NCBI GenBank assembly: GCA_049602155.1
Contig: JBMYRH010000018.1
Span: 62,001-126,000, forward strand
Direction of reading: 5' to 3'
Length of the DNA stretch: 64,000 bases
Source: JBMYRH01 sp049602155
Lineage (GTDB): Bacteria; Myxococcota_A; UBA9042; PHBI01; JBMYRH01
In this document: piece by piece, positions 27,540 through 37,401 of the stretch
How the letters are laid out: each line of letters opens with the position of its first letter
Position numbering within the stretch: position 1 is the stretch's first letter
Made by a program: the position numbers and the translations under genes
Notes under the pieces: model-generated
Told to the model about the DNA's origin: nothing
Seen by the model: the letters and a program-made list of their open reading frames with translations, nothing else
Database searches by the model: none

Positions 27540-30140
27540 TTACTCCTCGATAATGATTGGCGGTAAGTCGGGCTCGGTCGGCGCGTCATTTCGCACGCGA
27601 GGCTCATCCCCACTGCCGCCCGCCATCGCCGCAATACCGTCGCCTTCAGCCTCACCGTCGGCGTCGGCGTCGGCGTCACCTTCAGGCTCCGGTGGCTCAT
27701 AGGGCCAGAACTCGACCAACGTGACCGTCGCACCGCCAGAGAGGCGGGCCATCGTCCACGCGTTCCCATCCCTCCGCGTCACAGGGATCCGAGACGCCTC
27801 AACGGCGTGCCGACTACCGTTACTGTCGATCAAGACGAAGCTGTCTTTCGGGGTCGAAGCGCCCAGCGCGATGCACGTATGCGGCCGGGACGCGCGACGC
27901 ACGATCATCCGCACGCCTTTGCCCCCACGGTTCTGGCGAGCCATATCGTCAATTGGGTTCAGCTTCGCCATCCCGCTCAGCGTGAACACCGCGATATGCG
28001 GCGCCTCTGCCAAGCGCTCTTCACTCAACAAAAGCGTGTCGATCACGACATCGTTATCGGCGACCTTCATGGCACGAACGCCTCGCGCCATGCGCCCCTG
28101 AATCGACACTTGCTCAAGGCTGAAGCGGATCCCCTGACCCAAGCGCGTCAATAACACGCAATCGCCGCTCAGCTTCGACTCAGTGACGCGAGAGAGCTTG
28201 TCTCGCTCGCCGAGCTTGATGGCCACGATCCCGGAGGAGCGCGAGCTCTCGAAGTCCTTCAGTTTACAAGCCTTCGCCATACCTCGTTCGGTGAGGAAGA
28301 GCAGGTGTACACCGTCCGGGAAGTCCGCCCGCGGGAGGACCGCGACGATGTCATCTTCCTTATCGATCCCGCACACGTTGACCAGGGCTGTGCCCGAGTC
28401 CCCCCACTTGGCCTCGGGGATCTGGTGTACCGGGATTGGGAAGCACGCACCGCTCGACGAGAAGACGAGCACTTTGTGACGCGTGTTCGTAAAGACGACG
28501 TCATGCATGCGATCGCCGGGTCGGACACCGGCCGCCTTCCGGTCACCACCAGCTCCCTGAAATGACGCCAAAGACGCGCGCTTAATCCAGCCCTGCTCGG
28601 TCACACCGACCACGACATCTTGCGCCTTCACGACGACCTCAAGTGCCACATCAAGGCGCTCAACCTCGTCCTCAATCGTCGTGCGCCGTGCGTCTCCGTG
28701 GCGCTCCTTGATCGCGAGCATCTCCTCGCACACCACTTGGTCGCATACCGCTGCATCACCGAGGATGCTGCGGAGGCGACGAATCAGTGCCTTGAGCTCT
28801 TTGGCCTCTTGGCGGAGCGCCTTGATCTCAAGGTTGGTCAGCCGCACCAGGCGCAAGTCCAGGATCCCGTCAGCCTGCGCCTCGCTGAAGCCCAAGGTCA
28901 TGAGGTTCATCCGCGCATCAGCGCGATCCTTAGACGCGCGGATCGTCGCGATGACCTCATCCAGGATGTCCAGCGCCTTCATCAGGCCTTCAACCAAGTG
29001 CAGACGGGTCAACGCCCGATCGAGGTCGTACTGGCTGCGTCGCCTCACCACCACACGGCGATGCTCCACGAAGGCCGCGATCATCGAACGGAGGTCCAGC
29101 TGACGTGGCGAGTTCCGCAGGATGGAGACCATGTTGAAGTGGTAGTTGATCTGCAGATCGGTCTTCTTAAAGAGGAGCTTCAAGACCCCGTCTGGATCGG
29201 CGTTACGGGACAGCTCGGCGACGATGCGGATGCCCTCGCGGTCACTCTCATCGCGGACGTCCAAGACCCCCTGGACACCCTTGGACAGGCGCAGGTTGTC
29301 CATCTGCCGGACGAGCTCGGACTTCACGACGTTGTAGGGCATCTCATTGAAGATCAGGAGGCGCTTACCGTCGCGGAGCTTCTCTGTCTCATGACGCGCG
29401 CGGAGCACGACCTTGCCGCGCCCCGTCGTGTAGGCCTCCTTGAGTCCTTCGGCGCCCATCATCACGCCACCGGTCGGGAAGTCAGGGCCCTTGACGTACT
29501 TCATCAAGCCTTCGACATCGAGGCTCCCGTCCCCGACGAGCGCCACGGCTGCGTCGATCACCTCGCCCAGGTTGTGGCTAGGGACCTCTGTGGCGAACCC
29601 AGCGGAGACGCCGCTTGTGCCGTTGCACAGCAACCCGAGGAAGCCCGCAGGGAGCACCACAGGCTCTTCGCAAGACTCATCAAAGTTCGCGCGCCAAGGC
29701 ACCGTGTCTTTGCCGATATCTGTCAGCAGCTCGAGCGCGATCGGGCTCAACCGCGCCTCTGTGTAACGCATGGCTGCCGCTGGATCGTCGTCCATGGAGC
29801 CAAAGTTTCCGTGCCCATCTACCAGCGGGTAGCGCATCTTCCATGGCTGCGCGAGGCGCACCATGGCCTCGTAGATCGCGCTGTCGCCGTGCGGATGGTA
29901 GGTGCCCATCACGTCACCGACCGTCTTGGCGGACTTGCGGTACGCCTTATCCGGTGTGTTACCCGCGTCGTACATCGCGAAGACGATGCGGCGCTGCACC
30001 GGCTTTAATCCATCCCGTACATCGGGGATCGCTCGGTCCAAGATGACCTTCTGCGCATAGCGCCCGAACGCCTGGCCCAGCTCACGCTCGAAGGCGATCT
30101 CCATCACCCTCTTTGCGCTGCGTTGACTGCCCTTCGTCAT
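27540..30140 (-). CDS. parC: Type IIA topoisomerase subunit A, ParC-like
   Basis: 866 residues. Breakage-reunion domain with PDVRDGLKPVQRRI, YHPHGDSAIYEAMVRLAQ (quinolone-resistance region) and the catalytic Tyr in AAMRYTEARL. The C-terminal beta-pinwheel spans about 530-830. The usual first-blade GyrA box is absent; a box-like QNRGGKG instead lies in a late blade (residues 736-742), so decatenase (ParC) identity is favoured but a gyrase-like activity is not excluded. It is translationally coupled to parE (4-bp overlap) and the two form the topoisomerase heterotetramer. Confidence 0.85.
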   Translation of the reverse strand: MTKGSQRSAKRVMEIAFERELGQAFGRYAQKVILDRAIPDVRDGLKPVQRRIVFAMYDAGNTPDKAYRKSAKTVGDVMGTYHPHGDSAIYEAMVRLAQPWKMRYPLVDGHGNFGSMDDDPAAAMRYTEARLSPIALELLTDIGKDTVPWRANFDESCEEPVVLPAGFLGLLCNGTSGVSAGFATEVPSHNLGEVIDAAVALVGDGSLDVEGLMKYVKGPDFPTGGVMMGAEGLKEAYTTGRGKVVLRARHETEKLRDGKRLLIFNEMPYNVVKSELVRQMDNLRLSKGVQGVLDVRDESDREGIRIVAELSRNADPDGVLKLLFKKTDLQINYHFNMVSILRNSPRQLDLRSMIAAFVEHRRVVVRRRSQYDLDRALTRLHLVEGLMKALDILDEVIATIRASKDRADARMNLMTLGFSEAQADGILDLRLVRLTNLEIKALRQEAKELKALIRRLRSILGDAAVCDQVVCEEMLAIKERHGDARRTTIEDEVERLDVALEVVVKAQDVVVGVTEQGWIKRASLASFQGAGGDRKAAGVRPGDRMHDVVFTNTRHKVLVFSSSGACFPIPVHQIPEAKWGDSGTALVNVCGIDKEDDIVAVLPRADFPDGVHLLFLTERGMAKACKLKDFESSRSSGIVAIKLGERDKLSRVTESKLSGDCVLLTRLGQGIRFSLEQVSIQGRMARGVRAMKVADNDVVIDTLLLSEERLAEAPHIAVFTLSGMAKLNPIDDMARQNRGGKGVRMIVRRASRPHTCIALGASTPKDSFVLIDSNGSRHAVEASRIPVTRRDGNAWTMARLSGGATVTLVEFWPYEPPEPEGDADADADGEAEGDGIAAMAGGSGDEPRVRNDAPTEPDLPPIIIEE

Positions 30141-32200
30141 TCCGCCGCCTCCATCGTCTCGTCCGCGTCGCTCTCCACACCGCCCTCGACTTCATCAGCC
30201 TCTTCGCTGTCGACGGGCTCATCTTCGCCAAAGTGCACGTTGGCCGTGATCCAGTTCTTGCGAGGTTCGGCTCGGCTCCCCATCAACACAGTCACCTGCT
30301 TCTCAGCGCTCGCAGCGTCTTCAATCGTCACGCGCACCAGCGTCCGCGTCGACGGGTTCATGGTCGTATCCCAGAGCTGGTCTGGGTTCATCTCGCCCAA
30401 GCCCTTGAAGCGCTGAATCGTGCTGCTCTTGCCCCACTTCTCAGAGATCTTCGTGAGCTCCTCCGGAGACCATGCGTACTTCATCTCCGTCTTACGCTTG
30501 CTCTTGCGCTCGATCTTGAAGAGCGGGGGCTGCGCGACATAGATGCACCCGGCTGTCAGCAGTGGCTTCATGAAGCGGTAGAAGAACGTGAGCAAGAGGC
30601 ACTTAATGTGCGCGCCGTCATCGTCGGCGTCCGCGAGGACGATGATGCGGCCATAGTTGGCGTCATCAAGGTTGAAGTCGCCTGCAATCCCAGCCCCGAC
30701 AGCCTGGACAATCGCCAAGATCTCCTTGTTACCGAGGACCTTGGCCAAGGTCGCCTTCTCCGTGTTGAGCGGCTTACCACGCAGCGGCAGGATCGCCTGG
30801 TGGACACGATTACGAGCCTGCTTGGCGCTGCCACCTGCGGAGTCACCCTCCACGATGAACAGCTCGTTCTCCTCGACCTTCTTGCTGGAGCAGCGTGTCA
30901 GCTTGCCATCGAGCGACGTGTGACCCCGAGAGGACTTTCCGGTCCGAACCGCCGCCCTCGCCTTCCGCGCTGCGCTGCGAGCCTTTGCCGCCCGCGCTGC
31001 GTTCTCAAGGAGCCGCTTGGAGACCTTGGGGTTCTCCTCAAGGAATGCGGCAAAGTGCTGGGAGACGACCTCCTCGACTGCACTTCGTGCCTCGGGGTTC
31101 CCTAACTTGCTCTTTGTCTGCCCTTCAAACTCAACGTGGCTCATGCGCAGATTCAGGACCGCCATGAGGCCCTCACGGACATCATCGCCAGTCAGGTTCC
31201 CCTTCATCTTCCAGACGCCGAGCCGTCGCGCATAGTCGTTCATGACGCGCGTGTGTGCGGTCCTGAACCCGGTCTCGTGCTGACCGCCCTCCACCGTGTT
31301 GATGCAGTTCACGAATGAGTTCACGCTCTCGCTGTACGCATCCGTGTACTGAAAGGCCACCTCAACCTCGATGTCACCGGACTTGCCGTTGAACACGATA
31401 GGGTCGTGGAAGGTCTGCTTACCCTCATTCATATACGCGACAAAGTCGCCGATGCCGCCTGGGTAATCGTAGGTCTCATCAAAGCGCTCGTCCGCCGTCT
31501 CCTCGGCCTCCTCATCGGACTCAAGGAGCGTCGTCGCCTTCGGTCGGTGGTCTGCGAGTTTGATCGCGAGGCCAGAGTTCAAGAACGCCAGCTCACGGAG
31601 GCGATTGGCGAGCGTCTCTACGTTGTACTTCGTCGTCGAGAAGATCTGAGAGTCCGGCTGGAAGCGAACGGTGGTACCCCGTCGACGCGTGTTGCCTTGC
31701 TCCTCTAAACCTGTCTTGGGGACGCCCCGCTCAAAGCGCTGACGGAAGCACTTACCATCACGACAGATCTCCACCTCAAGCCACACGGACAGCGCGTTGA
31801 CGACCGATGCACCGACGCCGTGAAGTCCGCCAGAGACCTTGTAGCCGCTGCCCCCGAACTTGCCACCAGCGTGCAGCTTGGTGAACACCACCTCCGGCGT
31901 TGAGATGCCCGTCGCGTGCATCCCTGTCGGGATCCCACGACCGTCATCCCGAATATAGATGCTCCCGTCCGACTCGATGCGCACATCAATGTTCTTGCAG
32001 TGACCCGCGAGGGCCTCATCGACCGCGTTGTCCACGATCTCGTACACAAGATGATGTAGGCCACGAGTTCCCGTGGATCCGATATACATTCCGGGACGAA
32101 GCCGAACGGCTTCTAGCCCCTCGAGAACTCGAATGTCCCCGGCACCATAGTTTTCCGTCACTTCAGACTCCGACGCGTCGCGTGACCACTTTGATAGCAC
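30137..32200 (-). CDS. parE: Type IIA topoisomerase subunit B, ParE-like
   Basis: 687 residues. GHKL ATPase: RPGMYIGST, EIVDNAVDEA, DDGRGIPTG and GGLHGVGASVVNALS; transducer domain; TOPRIM with EGDSAGGSAKQARNR and DADDDGAHI. The C-terminal RFKGLGEMNPDQLW is typical. It lacks the ~165-residue insertion of proteobacterial GyrB. The start is GTG. It is the first gene of the parE-parC operon, divergent from the Cys-repeat lipoprotein with a 128-bp gap. Confidence 0.9.
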   Translation of the reverse strand: MLSKWSRDASESEVTENYGAGDIRVLEGLEAVRLRPGMYIGSTGTRGLHHLVYEIVDNAVDEALAGHCKNIDVRIESDGSIYIRDDGRGIPTGMHATGISTPEVVFTKLHAGGKFGGSGYKVSGGLHGVGASVVNALSVWLEVEICRDGKCFRQRFERGVPKTGLEEQGNTRRRGTTVRFQPDSQIFSTTKYNVETLANRLRELAFLNSGLAIKLADHRPKATTLLESDEEAEETADERFDETYDYPGGIGDFVAYMNEGKQTFHDPIVFNGKSGDIEVEVAFQYTDAYSESVNSFVNCINTVEGGQHETGFRTAHTRVMNDYARRLGVWKMKGNLTGDDVREGLMAVLNLRMSHVEFEGQTKSKLGNPEARSAVEEVVSQHFAAFLEENPKVSKRLLENAARAAKARSAARKARAAVRTGKSSRGHTSLDGKLTRCSSKKVEENELFIVEGDSAGGSAKQARNRVHQAILPLRGKPLNTEKATLAKVLGNKEILAIVQAVGAGIAGDFNLDDANYGRIIVLADADDDGAHIKCLLLTFFYRFMKPLLTAGCIYVAQPPLFKIERKSKRKTEMKYAWSPEELTKISEKWGKSSTIQRFKGLGEMNPDQLWDTTMNPSTRTLVRVTIEDAASAEKQVTVLMGSRAEPRKNWITANVHFGEDEPVDSEEADEVEGGVESDADETMEAAE

Positions 32201-32328
32201 AGGGTTGAACCGTCGGCATTAATCCTGACGGGAGCCCACACCAGCCTGGGTCCTGCTGAGCTTGCATCGATGGCGCGGCGCGGGTTTATTGATCACGTAC
32301 GCGAAACGCTGCCCGTAAGGAGCGCTCC

Positions 32329-35300
32329 ATGTCGGCCCTCAAACAGCTCACTGCACTCGGCCTCGCCGTCGCGCTGTTCGTTCCACAGCTTGGCTGTGGT
32401 GCAGACTCCGCTGCGCCCGCTCAACCCTCAGAGGGCGCGGATTCAGTCAGCATCACCGATCCGACCCCTGACGTCGGCGTCGAGCCAGGCCCGCCCGATG
32501 CTGGCCCACCAGAGGAGGACAGCTCTGAGGGGCTCCCCTGCAGCGCAGATGCCGACTGCTCAAGCTTGGCCGACACCATGTGCCAAATGGCGACATGCGA
32601 CCTCGACCTCGGGGTCTGCCGCCTAGGCCCGCTGAAAGACTACACACCATGTGACGACGGGGATGCATGCACCCTCGACGAGGTCTGCTTTGAGGGCGTG
32701 TGCAGTCGCGGGGTCCAGAAGATCTGTGACGACGACAACCCTTGTACCGACGACCAGTGCGAGTCAGCGACCGGCTGCCTCTTCGAAGCCAACACCGACA
32801 GCTGTGACGACGGCAACGGCTGCACGGCTGACGATCAATGCAATGCAGGGGCCTGCATTGGCGCTGCGACCGACGCCTGCAGCTGTGTCGAGGACAGTGA
32901 CTGCGCCGGGGTCGACGACGATAACCTCTGCAACGGGACCGTGACCTGCGTCGCAGGGCAATGTCAGGTGGCACCAGAGTCGGTCATCGTGTGCGACGAA
33001 GACGCCGACAACGTCTGCACCTCATCGGTTTGTGCACCGGAGACTGGCCTCTGCAGCTTGACCCTGCTCTCCGACCTCCCCTGTTCAGATGGCAACGCCT
33101 GCACAGAAGGCGACACATGCAGCGAAGGCGTCTGCAGTGGCAGCGTCGCGGCCTGTGAGTGCGAGGCAGACGCCGACTGCGCCACCTTCGACGACGACAA
33201 CTTATGCAACGGGGTGATGGCCTGCGTCGCGGGGGTCTGTGAGACCGATCCTGCGACCGTCGTGACGTGCCCTCAGGACTCAGAAGCCGACCCTTGCAAC
33301 TACACCGCCTGTGAGCCTGCACTTGGTGAGTGCCTGCTGTTAAATGAGCCCGACGGGACCCCCTGTGGTGATGGCCTCGCCTGCACCGAGGGCGATGTCT
33401 GTGCAGCCGGGGTATGCCAAGGGGCGCCGGTCACCTGTGATGATAGCAACCCCTGCACCGACGACGCGTGCAGCGAGGCAGACCAAGGCTGCGCTTACGT
33501 GAACAACACAGCGCCCTGCGACGACAGCGATGCATGCACCGAAGGCGACATCTGCGGCGACGGTGCGTGTGGAGCCGGTACAGCCGTCGTCTGCGAAGAC
33601 GAGGACCTGTGCACAGACGATAGCTGTGACTCTGTGCTCGGCTGCATGTTCAAGCCGGTCAGCTGCGACGATGCAGACGACTGCACCGTAGACAGCTGCG
33701 AGGCCGGGCTCTGCACCCACACGCTCAACACGGAAGAGCCCGCGTGCACAGCCTGTAGCGGTGATGCTGCCTGTGACGATGCGCTCCCCTGCACCGTCGA
33801 CAGCTGCGACTTGGCGACAGGGTTGTGCATCAATGCTGCGAAGGACTGCGACGATGACAACCCTTGCACGGTCGACGCCTGCCAAGACGACGGCGTCTGC
33901 GCATCGACGCCGATTGAGGCCGGCGCCTGCGACGATGGCGACCCGTGCACCCTGGCGGATGTCTGCGAAGCGGGGGCCTGTGTCGGCACCCCGGATCCGA
34001 GCTGCACTGGATGCGGCGATGGCGCGTGCACCGATGGAGAGACCTGCGTCACATGCGCAGCCGACTGCGGCGACTGTGTCGGGAGCTGCTGCGATGCCAA
34101 CGGCAGCGCAGGCTGTGACGACGCAGAGATCACGGCCTGTGTATGCGCCGAGGACGATGTCTGCTGCACTGGCACCTGGGATGCGGCCTGCGCCGCAGCA
34201 GCGAACGCTTGCGGTGCCCCCTGCGACGCGGACACTTGCTGCTCAATGAACGACACGGGCGGCTGCGCAGACCCCGACATCGCGGCCTGCGTCTGCGCGG
34301 AAGACGACTACTGCTGTACGGGTGAATGGGACGAATACTGCGTCGAGGACGCTGTCACCCTGTGCGGCCTGACCTGCGACAGCTGTGGAGACGGTGAGTG
34401 CTCTCTCGGTGAGGACTGTGAGAGCTGCGATGAGGACTGCGGGGGCTGCCCAGAGTGCGGTGACGCAGCCTGCACCGGAGATGAGAACTGCGGCACATGC
34501 CCCGATGACTGTGGTGGCCCATGTAGCGAGGGCAGCTGCTGTGAACCCAACGGGAGCCCAGGGTGCGAGGACGCCGACGTGAACGCGTGCGTCTGTGCGC
34601 TCGATGGCGCCTGCTGCGACGTGGCGTGGGACGCGCTGTGCGTCCTCTTCGCGGTCGAGTACTGCGAACTCGGTGAGCAATGTGATTTTGTGTGCGGCGA
34701 TGGCACCTGCGACGCCGGCGAATCGTGCGACTCATGCAGCGAGGACTGCGGTGCATGTGGCACCTGCGGTGACAGCGTCTGTGACCCGGACGAGAACTGC
34801 GCCAGCTGCGCAGCGGACTGTGGCGCCTGCGAAGGAAGCTGCTGCGAAGCCCATGACGGCCCTGGCTGCGAAGACGACAGCATCGCGCTCTGCGTCTGTG
34901 ACATCGGGGACCCTTGGTGCTGTGAGGTCGAGTGGGATGGCCTGTGTGTCGAGGTCGCGAAGGCCGGCTGTGGGGCCTGCGAGCCTGAGCTCCCTGCAGG
35001 CTTCTGTTGCGATGCCCACGGAGGCTTGGGCTGCGACGACCCAGCCGTCGAGGAGTGCGTATGCGCCGCCCAGCCCTTCTGCTGCAACGGCAAGTGGGAC
35101 GAGTTCTGCGCTGAGGCTGCGGCCACCTGTGGCGCTGAGTGCGGCGAGAGCTGCGGGGATGGCACGTGCAGTGTCGCGGAGTCTTGCGAGAGCTGCCCGC
35201 TCGACTGCGGGGCCTGTGAAGGGCCTTGCTGCGAGGCTCATGACGGGGCCGGCTGCGCCGACCTCGCGACCACCACTTGCGTCTGCGACATCGACGCCAG

Positions 35301-37389
35301 CTGCTGCGACAACGCATGGACCGAGTCATGCGCTATCCAAGCTGTCATCCAGTGCGGCTGGACCGAGGATTGCGCCAATGCGTGTGGCGATGGGACCTGC
35401 AGCCTCGGCGAGGATTGCTCGGCGTGCCCCGATGATTGCGGCGACTGCGGCGACTGCGGCGATGACACGTGTGGCCCCTCTGAGACGTGCACCAGTTGTC
35501 CCTCTGACTGTGGCGACTGCGTAGGCTCGTGCTGCACAGTGCACGAGACCCCTGGTTGCGAAGACGCAGACGTGAGTGCCTGCGTGTGCGACCAAGACGT
35601 CTGGTGTTGCTCACTGGTCTGGGATGAGCTCTGCGTCGAGACCGCCAAGGGAGAGTGCGATGGATGCGAGGCGCCCCCTGAGCCCAGCTGTGGTGATACC
35701 CTGTGTGACCCGACCGAGAGCTGCGCGTCGTGCGCCAGTGACTGCGGAAGCTGTGGCGGCGACTGCTGTGCTCCGCATGACGGGAAGGGTTGTGACCAGC
35801 CGGACGTCCAAGCCTGCGTGTGCGACGTAGCTCCCTACTGCTGTGAGGGCGACTGGGACATCATCTGTGCGGCACTCGCGACCCAAGACTGCGCAGCAAG
35901 CTGTGACGACATCGTCACGTGCGGAGATGCCCAGTGCGACATCGAAGAGAACTGCACGAGCTGCCCGGGAGACTGCGGTGCGTGCACCGGCTCATGCCAA
36001 GAGGCGCATATCGCACCCGGCTGTGCCTCAGCGCCTTGTACTGAGTGTGTTTGCGCGGTCGATGACTTCTGCTGTGAGTTCAGCTGGGACGTGAGCTGCA
36101 CCATCTACGTCGAGACAGACTGCGCGGAGACCTGCGCGACCGACTACTGCGGTGATGGCACGTGCGGGGACGGGGAGAGCTGCACGAACTGCGCGACTGA
36201 CTGCGGAGAGTGCTCGGCGAATTCATGCTGCAGCATCTCCGAAGACGGGAGCCCTGGCTGTGAACAGCCTGACATCGAGAGCTGCGTCTGTGGCGTCCTC
36301 CCTGACTGCTGCGAGGACACCTGGGGATGGGACGGACAGTGTGTCGGCCTCGCCCAGTCCTTCTGCGGTGCCACATGCGACGAGCCGACCTCCAATTGTT
36401 GCGAGGTTCACGACGCCCCAGGCTGTAACTCTGAGCCGACATCCTTTGCGGTCTGCGATGCCGATCCGGACTGCTGTGAGGTCACATGGGACGCCGGGTG
36501 CGTCGAGCTCGCCGAGGAGATGGGCGCCTGCGGCAGCCAAGCGAGCTGCTGTGACGCCCACGGCGGCCTCGGGTGCGGTGACGCCGAGACAGAGTCATGC
36601 GTCTGCGACATGGATGAGTGGTCATACTGCTGCACCTTCAGCTGGGACGCCGACTGTGTGTCTGTCGCGGCAGAGAGCTGCGGGGGGTGCGCCCCCGACG
36701 AACCACAAACCTGCTGCGCTGCCAGCGACACCGATGCGCCCGGGTGTGACAGCGAAGACGTCGCCGCCTGCGTGTGCGAAATCGCCGAGTATTGCTGCAC
36801 TGAGTCGTGGGACGGGCTCTGCGCAGGGATCGCAGTCGAAGAGTGCGGTGCGTCGTGTGGTGCGACTGATGGCTGCGGAGACGGCACTTGTGAGATCCCC
36901 GACTCGGTCTCTCACCTCGTGAACATCACGGCCGAAGGCTATAGCCCCGCTGAGCTGCTCATCACGGTGGGTGACAGCGTCACATGGTCCAATACCGACG
37001 TCGCCATGCACAGTGCGACGCAAAGCTCAGGCCCAGTCTTCTTCAACATCCCGCTCCTCGCGGGGCAGCAAGGCAGCGCCATCTTCCCCGAGACCGGGAC
37101 CTACACGTACTACGACGTCTTCAACACCAGCCAAAGCTTCACTGGCACCATCGAGGTCGTCGCTGCACAAGGTGAGACCTGCGCCTCATGCCCCGAGGAT
37201 TGTGGGCCTTGCCCCGGTGGCGACTGCTGCGCGGCGAGTGAGACCCCTGGCTGTGATGATCCTGCGATTAAGGCGTGTGTCTGCGGCTCTGATGACCCGC
37301 AGGCGAGCTACTGCTGCGACGTCAAGTGGGACAGCTATTGCGTAGACCTCATCACCATCGAAGGGTGCGGCGACTGCATCATTAAGTAG
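32329..37389 (+). CDS. Giant cysteine-repeat lipoprotein with inserted cupredoxin-like domain
   Basis: 1686 residues. Lipobox VPQLGC (Cys23), then a Pro/Asp-rich linker. About 65-560 carries irregular Asp/Cys repeats of the DDGDxCTxxDxCxxGxC type. From Cys562 onward two other repeats mix: about twelve CGDGxC..GExCxxCxxDCGxC units and fourteen longer units built on CC, GC, CVC, CC, W-D and C (first about residue 586, last ending 1684). A cupredoxin-like domain (about 1527-1613; GYSPAELLITVGDSVTW to FTGTIEVV) sits inside the twelfth short unit. Dense cysteines imply disulphide cross-linking in an oxidising, surface-exposed location; adhesion or predation is possible but unproven. AAGGAG precedes the ATG by six bases. 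Confidence 0.85.
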   Translation: MSALKQLTALGLAVALFVPQLGCGADSAAPAQPSEGADSVSITDPTPDVGVEPGPPDAGPPEEDSSEGLPCSADADCSSLADTMCQMATCDLDLGVCRLGPLKDYTPCDDGDACTLDEVCFEGVCSRGVQKICDDDNPCTDDQCESATGCLFEANTDSCDDGNGCTADDQCNAGACIGAATDACSCVEDSDCAGVDDDNLCNGTVTCVAGQCQVAPESVIVCDEDADNVCTSSVCAPETGLCSLTLLSDLPCSDGNACTEGDTCSEGVCSGSVAACECEADADCATFDDDNLCNGVMACVAGVCETDPATVVTCPQDSEADPCNYTACEPALGECLLLNEPDGTPCGDGLACTEGDVCAAGVCQGAPVTCDDSNPCTDDACSEADQGCAYVNNTAPCDDSDACTEGDICGDGACGAGTAVVCEDEDLCTDDSCDSVLGCMFKPVSCDDADDCTVDSCEAGLCTHTLNTEEPACTACSGDAACDDALPCTVDSCDLATGLCINAAKDCDDDNPCTVDACQDDGVCASTPIEAGACDDGDPCTLADVCEAGACVGTPDPSCTGCGDGACTDGETCVTCAADCGDCVGSCCDANGSAGCDDAEITACVCAEDDVCCTGTWDAACAAAANACGAPCDADTCCSMNDTGGCADPDIAACVCAEDDYCCTGEWDEYCVEDAVTLCGLTCDSCGDGECSLGEDCESCDEDCGGCPECGDAACTGDENCGTCPDDCGGPCSEGSCCEPNGSPGCEDADVNACVCALDGACCDVAWDALCVLFAVEYCELGEQCDFVCGDGTCDAGESCDSCSEDCGACGTCGDSVCDPDENCASCAADCGACEGSCCEAHDGPGCEDDSIALCVCDIGDPWCCEVEWDGLCVEVAKAGCGACEPELPAGFCCDAHGGLGCDDPAVEECVCAAQPFCCNGKWDEFCAEAAATCGAECGESCGDGTCSVAESCESCPLDCGACEGPCCEAHDGAGCADLATTTCVCDIDASCCDNAWTESCAIQAVIQCGWTEDCANACGDGTCSLGEDCSACPDDCGDCGDCGDDTCGPSETCTSCPSDCGDCVGSCCTVHETPGCEDADVSACVCDQDVWCCSLVWDELCVETAKGECDGCEAPPEPSCGDTLCDPTESCASCASDCGSCGGDCCAPHDGKGCDQPDVQACVCDVAPYCCEGDWDIICAALATQDCAASCDDIVTCGDAQCDIEENCTSCPGDCGACTGSCQEAHIAPGCASAPCTECVCAVDDFCCEFSWDVSCTIYVETDCAETCATDYCGDGTCGDGESCTNCATDCGECSANSCCSISEDGSPGCEQPDIESCVCGVLPDCCEDTWGWDGQCVGLAQSFCGATCDEPTSNCCEVHDAPGCNSEPTSFAVCDADPDCCEVTWDAGCVELAEEMGACGSQASCCDAHGGLGCGDAETESCVCDMDEWSYCCTFSWDADCVSVAAESCGGCAPDEPQTCCAASDTDAPGCDSEDVAACVCEIAEYCCTESWDGLCAGIAVEECGASCGATDGCGDGTCEIPDSVSHLVNITAEGYSPAELLITVGDSVTWSNTDVAMHSATQSSGPVFFNIPLLAGQQGSAIFPETGTYTYYDVFNTSQSFTGTIEVVAAQGETCASCPEDCGPCPGGDCCAASETPGCDDPAIKACVCGSDDPQASYCCDVKWDSYCVDLITIEGCGDCIIK
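34012..37383. repeat. Interleaved cysteine-repeat coding array
   Basis: This stretch encodes about twelve ~22-residue CGDG units and fourteen ~47-residue double-Cys units, partly alternating. The repeats are clear in protein, while DNA identity between units is modest, so the array looks old and maintained by selection on the cysteine pattern. The only non-cysteine-rich interruption is the cupredoxin-like segment (about 36907-37167). Confidence 0.85.
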
Positions 37390-37401
37390 CGAGAGCCCGT
37401 G

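Noticed and set aside
28620..30008. Long plus-strand open frame opposite parC
   Set aside because: Antisense to strongly conserved parC codons; the His/Arg/Leu-rich product has no recognisable domain or ribosome-binding site.
30113..31105. Plus-strand frame opposite parE
   Set aside because: Composition-driven antisense frame over a conserved gene.
34308..35329. Minus-strand Ser/Gln- and Arg-rich frames opposite the Cys-repeat lipoprotein
   Set aside because: Antisense of TGC/GAC-rich repeats lacks stop codons by composition; not genes.
34012..37383. Regular short repeats considered as CRISPR-like
   Set aside because: They encode an in-frame cysteine repeat protein; unit length and DNA sequence vary and there are no spacers.
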